A stretch of 7,540 nucleotides of DNA from CAYQTE01 sp964420285 (GTDB taxonomy: Bacteria; Planctomycetota; Phycisphaerae; Tepidisphaerales; Tepidisphaeraceae), in NCBI GenBank assembly GCA_964420285.1, contig CAYQTE010000131.1, positions 1 to 7,540 on the forward strand. The letters run 5' to 3'. Of the stretch, positions 5,578 through 7,540 are shown piece after piece. Below the pieces are notes generated by a model. It saw nothing but the letters and a program-made list of their open reading frames with translations. It searched no databases and had not been told where the DNA came from. The stretch's first letter is position 1. Each line of letters starts with the position of its first letter. Made by a program: the position numbers and the translations under genes.

Positions 5578-6569
5578 CGCGCGCCACGCTTGCCGAAAGT
5601 CTGCGCGACGCGGAGAGCGCTCCTTCTTCCCCCGCACCCGCTACCCTGGGGAACGCGGTAAGCAATCCTCCTTCCCCCTCTCCCTGTACTCAAGAGGAGG
5701 GTTGGGGTGGGGGTTCCGCCGCCCCGGCAAACCGCGGCCGTTTGAATCTTGAGAGCCTGACCAAGCGTTTCGGCTCATCGCACGCGGCGGCGATCGAAAA
5801 TGTCACCTTGCGACTTTCACCGGGTGAATTCGTCGTTGTCGTCGGACCCAGCGGATGCGGTAAAACAACGCTGCTCAACCTTGCGGCCGGAATGATCGCA
5901 CCCGACAAGGGACGCGTGGAACTGGACGGCCAGAGCGTGCGCGGTCCCGGTCCGGATCGGGCAGTTGTCTTTCAGGATCACGCGCTGTTCCCCTGGCTGA
6001 CCGCGGCACAAAACGTGGAATTCGGTCTGAAGATGGCCGGCGTTGCGGCGGCCGAGCGGCGCCACCGCGTCGAGCAGGCCCTGGCCATGGTCCATCTGCC
6101 ACGCAGCGGCGGCAAATTGGTGCATGAATTATCCGGCGGAATGCGTCAACGCATCGCCATCGCGCGGGCGCTGGTGATGGACCCGGCCGTGCTGCTGATG
6201 GACGAGCCGTTCGCCGCTTTGGACGCCCAGACTCGCACCCTCTTGCATCGACAGCTTCAGGATTTGTGGATGCAAACCCGCAAGAGCGTGCTGTTCGTGA
6301 CGCATTCGGTGGGCGAAGCGGTCCGGTTGGCGGATCGGATCATTGTGTTGCATGCCCAGCCGGGACGCATCCGCGCGGAGATCGCCATCGACCTCCCGCA
6401 TCCGCGGCAGCCGGACAGCCCGTACATGAGCGAACTGGTCCGCCGCGTCCGCAAGGAAATCGAAGACGAGGTAAACCGTGTCAACGCCCAAATGGCCCAG
6501 GATGATTGGAAGCCTGCAGCGGTTGATGATCTGGGCGGCGCTTCTGGCGGCATGGGAGATGGCATATAG
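5574..6569 (+). CDS. ABC importer ATPase, SsuB/TauB family
   Basis: A 331-residue ATPase that powers the importer at the inner face of the membrane. Seen: Walker A GPSGCGKT (91-98), Q-loop VVFQD (Gln134), signature LSGGMRQR (186-193), Walker B VLLMDEP (206-212), D-loop ALD (215-217) and H-loop His244. It is therefore catalytically complete. SsuB-type ATPases are usually about 250-270 residues. Here a 56-residue Pro/Ser/Gly-rich N-terminal extension precedes the domain, which begins near LNLESLTKRFG. GTG at 5574 overlaps the TGA of the receptor gene, favouring translational coupling, but TTG at 5742 (residue 57) would give a normal-length protein with the extension as untranslated spacer. Neither start has a clear ribosome site. 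The extension coincides with a GC-rich inverted repeat. The C-terminal 31 codons overlap the permease gene in another frame. Confidence 0.93.
   Translation: MTRATLAESLRDAESAPSSPAPATLGNAVSNPPSPSPCTQEEGWGGGSAAPANRGRLNLESLTKRFGSSHAAAIENVTLRLSPGEFVVVVGPSGCGKTTLLNLAAGMIAPDKGRVELDGQSVRGPGPDRAVVFQDHALFPWLTAAQNVEFGLKMAGVAAAERRHRVEQALAMVHLPRSGGKLVHELSGGMRQRIAIARALVMDPAVLLMDEPFAALDAQTRTLLHRQLQDLWMQTRKSVLFVTHSVGEAVRLADRIIVLHAQPGRIRAEIAIDLPHPRQPDSPYMSELVRRVRKEIEDEVNRVNAQMAQDDWKPAAVDDLGGASGGMGDGI
5667..5716. repeat. GC-rich imperfect inverted repeat inside the ATPase N-terminal extension
   Basis: A pyrimidine arm (about 5667-5685, CCTCCTTCCCCCTCTCCC) is followed by TGTACTCAA and a purine arm (about 5694-5715, GAGGAGGGTTGGGGTGGGGG). 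The arms pair imperfectly. The pattern resembles the dispersed 'CCCTCTCCC ... GGGAGAGGGTTGGGGTGAGGG' repeats that I recall from planctomycete and other high-GC genomes, usually between genes. Its presence here suggests that this stretch was originally intergenic. Identity to a dispersed family is recalled, not tested. Confidence 0.5.
6468..6471 (+). promoter_or_regulatory. Ribosome binding site of the permease gene
   Basis: GAGG lies six bases before the GTG at 6478, inside the ATPase coding sequence. It is the best-spaced site in the operon and favours GTG at 6478 over the in-frame ATGs at 6502 and 6526. Confidence 0.55.
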
Positions 6570-7350
6570 GCTCATCGGCTGGCGCAGCTACATCTTTCCC
6601 GCGCCCAGCCATGTTCTGGATGCTCTGTTCCGGATGGAACACATCCGCACCGCTTTCGGAAATCCCATCCACACTCCCGGCTGGCCGCGCGGCCCGGCCG
6701 GAGTTGATCTATCCGGCGACACACTGGCGGCCGCATTGTGGGTGAGCACAATCCGCCTGGCGGCGGGTTTCTTCATAAGTCTGGCACTGGGCCTGGTGCT
6801 GGGCGTGTTGATGTGGAGATGGGCGTGGCTGGATCGATTTCTTGGTCCGCTGTTTCTGGGGATGCAGACGTTGCCCAGCGTCTGCTGGGTGCCGATGGCG
6901 ATCATCCTCTTCGGCCTGAGCGATAATGACATCGGCATCATGTTCGTGCTTGTGCTGGGCAGCTTTTTCGCGTTCGCCATCGCCTTGCGCGACGGCCTGG
7001 CAACAATCCCACCCGTGCAGGCGCGGGCAGGCCGGATGCTCGGGGCAAAGGGCTGGCGGCTCTACTGGTATGTGATGCTTCCGGCCAGCCTGCCCGCACT
7101 GGCAAGCAGTCTGCGCCAGGGCTTCGGCTTCGCCTGGCGATCGCTGATGGGGGCCGAATTGGTGTACGTCTTCGTCAATTCGCACGGCCTGGGATATTTG
7201 CTGGAGGAAGCCCGGCTTGGCCCCGACATGGCCAAGGTGGTCGCAGTGATGATCGTGATGGTGCTGGTGGGAATGCTGGCCGACCAATGGGCTTTCGGCC
7301 CGCTGGAGCGCCGCGTCCTGGCGCGGTTTGGTTTGGGGGAAAAGGGCTGA
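6478..7350 (+). CDS. ABC importer permease, SsuC/TauC family
   Basis: A 290-residue inner-membrane subunit of the binding-protein-dependent transport type, forming the substrate channel. Hydrophobic segments lie near residues 15-34, 94-114, 120-147, 150-170, 204-220 and 253-270, about six helices as in SsuC. The cytoplasmic EAA loop that docks on the ATPase is ARAGRMLGAKGWRLYWYVMLP (182-202, conserved Gly189 and the LPASLP end). TLPSVCWVPM (131-140) and ELVYVFVNSHGLGYLL (227-242) are also family-like. Between the first two helices there is a longer periplasmic loop than I expect (about residues 53-82, with IHTPGWPRGPAGVDLSGD). The start overlaps the ATPase gene by 92 nt. It is the last gene of the operon; no terminator hairpin is apparent after it. 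Confidence 0.92.
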   Translation: MSTPKWPRMIGSLQRLMIWAALLAAWEMAYRLIGWRSYIFPAPSHVLDALFRMEHIRTAFGNPIHTPGWPRGPAGVDLSGDTLAAALWVSTIRLAAGFFISLALGLVLGVLMWRWAWLDRFLGPLFLGMQTLPSVCWVPMAIILFGLSDNDIGIMFVLVLGSFFAFAIALRDGLATIPPVQARAGRMLGAKGWRLYWYVMLPASLPALASSLRQGFGFAWRSLMGAELVYVFVNSHGLGYLLEEARLGPDMAKVVAVMIVMVLVGMLADQWAFGPLERRVLARFGLGEKG

Positions 7351-7449
7351 TGCTCGGCGCCGTCCAGAGCAACCCAAGATGGGCCGAACACCGCGACACC
7401 GCCGGCCATGCAGGCCGCGACCAATCCGAAAAATACGCCCATTCTTGAA
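7351..7449. other. Spacer between permease and tRNA-Ser, nothing convincing
   Basis: Apart from short open frames on both strands I see no gene, hairpin terminator or promoter here. The permease transcript and the tRNA transcript converge on this stretch, so termination signals would be expected but none is strong. Confidence 0.5.
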
Positions 7450-7536
7450 CGGAGAGGGGGAGATTCGAACTCCCGTGACCCTCGCGGGCCAACCGGTTTT
7501 CAAGACCGGCGCATTCAACCGCTCTGCCACCTCTCC
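7450..7536 (-). tRNA. tRNA-Ser, anticodon UGA
   Basis: An 87-nt class II tRNA read on the minus strand. Acceptor stem GGAGAGG (7536-7530) pairs with CCTCTCC (7457-7451), and the discriminator base is G (7450), as expected for serine tRNAs. The anticodon stem CCGGT/ACCGG encloses the loop CTTGAAA with anticodon UGA at 7502-7500, which reads UCA and by wobble other UCN codons. A long variable arm follows (about 7486-7473), typical of Ser, and the T loop GTTCGAATC is standard. The 3' CCA is not encoded and must be added by the CCA-adding enzyme. The gene converges with the ABC operon; its promoter lies outside the window. Confidence 0.97.
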
Positions 7537-7540
7537 GGGA

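Noticed and set aside
7062..7442. Minus-strand ORF beginning MGVFFGLVAACMAGGVAVFG, signal-peptide-like.
   Set aside because: Its ATG is only seven bases from the tRNA 3' end, leaving no room for a leader, and most of it is antisense to the permease and becomes low-complexity.
7350..7448. A 32-codon plus-strand ORF starting in a TGATG overlap with the permease stop.
   Set aside because: Very short, hydrophilic, no recognisable motif or ribosome site; probably chance.

Overview
The window is high-GC bacterial chromosome with ordinary bacterial architecture. No phylogenetic search was possible. The best lineage hint is Planctomycetes (Phycisphaerae-like). A minus-strand gene resembles the single-TM, pseudopilin-like 'DG' proteins expanded in that phylum, a partial gene has a proline-rich LDY...RRR N-terminus of a kind common there, and many genes lack a Shine-Dalgarno sequence. 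This assignment is inference.

Left part (1-1235): a rearranged zone. A partial minus-strand reading frame leaves the window on the left. Facing away from it is a broken first copy of the pcrA/uvrD helicase gene, with its 5' leader and only the first 66 codons. This ends at a perfect 20-bp-arm palindrome (468-510). The palindrome is also the natural terminator of a minus-strand pseudopilin-like gene (526-1119). After that gene the same leader and the same helicase 5' end appear again, 972 bp downstream with no indels, and this second copy continues into the intact helicase. The two copies differ by about 18% in the leader but by only 11 of 198 bases in the coding part, 10 of them synonymous. 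The truncated copy therefore looks like the remnant of a gene that was once functional, not a young duplicate decaying neutrally.

Middle (1236-4453): intact PcrA/UvrD superfamily 1 DNA helicase, with all SF1 motifs and a C-terminal Tudor-like domain. It converges on, and overlaps by 37 nt, hemB (zinc-type delta-aminolevulinic acid dehydratase of tetrapyrrole synthesis) on the minus strand.

Right part (4558-7350): a three-gene operon for a NitT/TauT (SsuABC-like) ABC importer, made up of a lipoprotein substrate-binding protein, an ATPase and a membrane permease. The genes are coupled by a 4-nt overlap and then an unusually long 92-nt overlap. The ATPase has a low-complexity N-terminal extension that coincides with a GC-rich inverted repeat. 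Substrate is unknown: sulfonate, nitrate, taurine and thiamine-precursor importers all belong to this family, and no metabolic enzyme is adjacent. A minus-strand tRNA-Ser(UGA) closes the window.

I see no defence system, CRISPR array, transposase gene or other clearly new multi-gene system. The most interesting signal is the duplicated helicase 5' end and its palindrome-marked junction.
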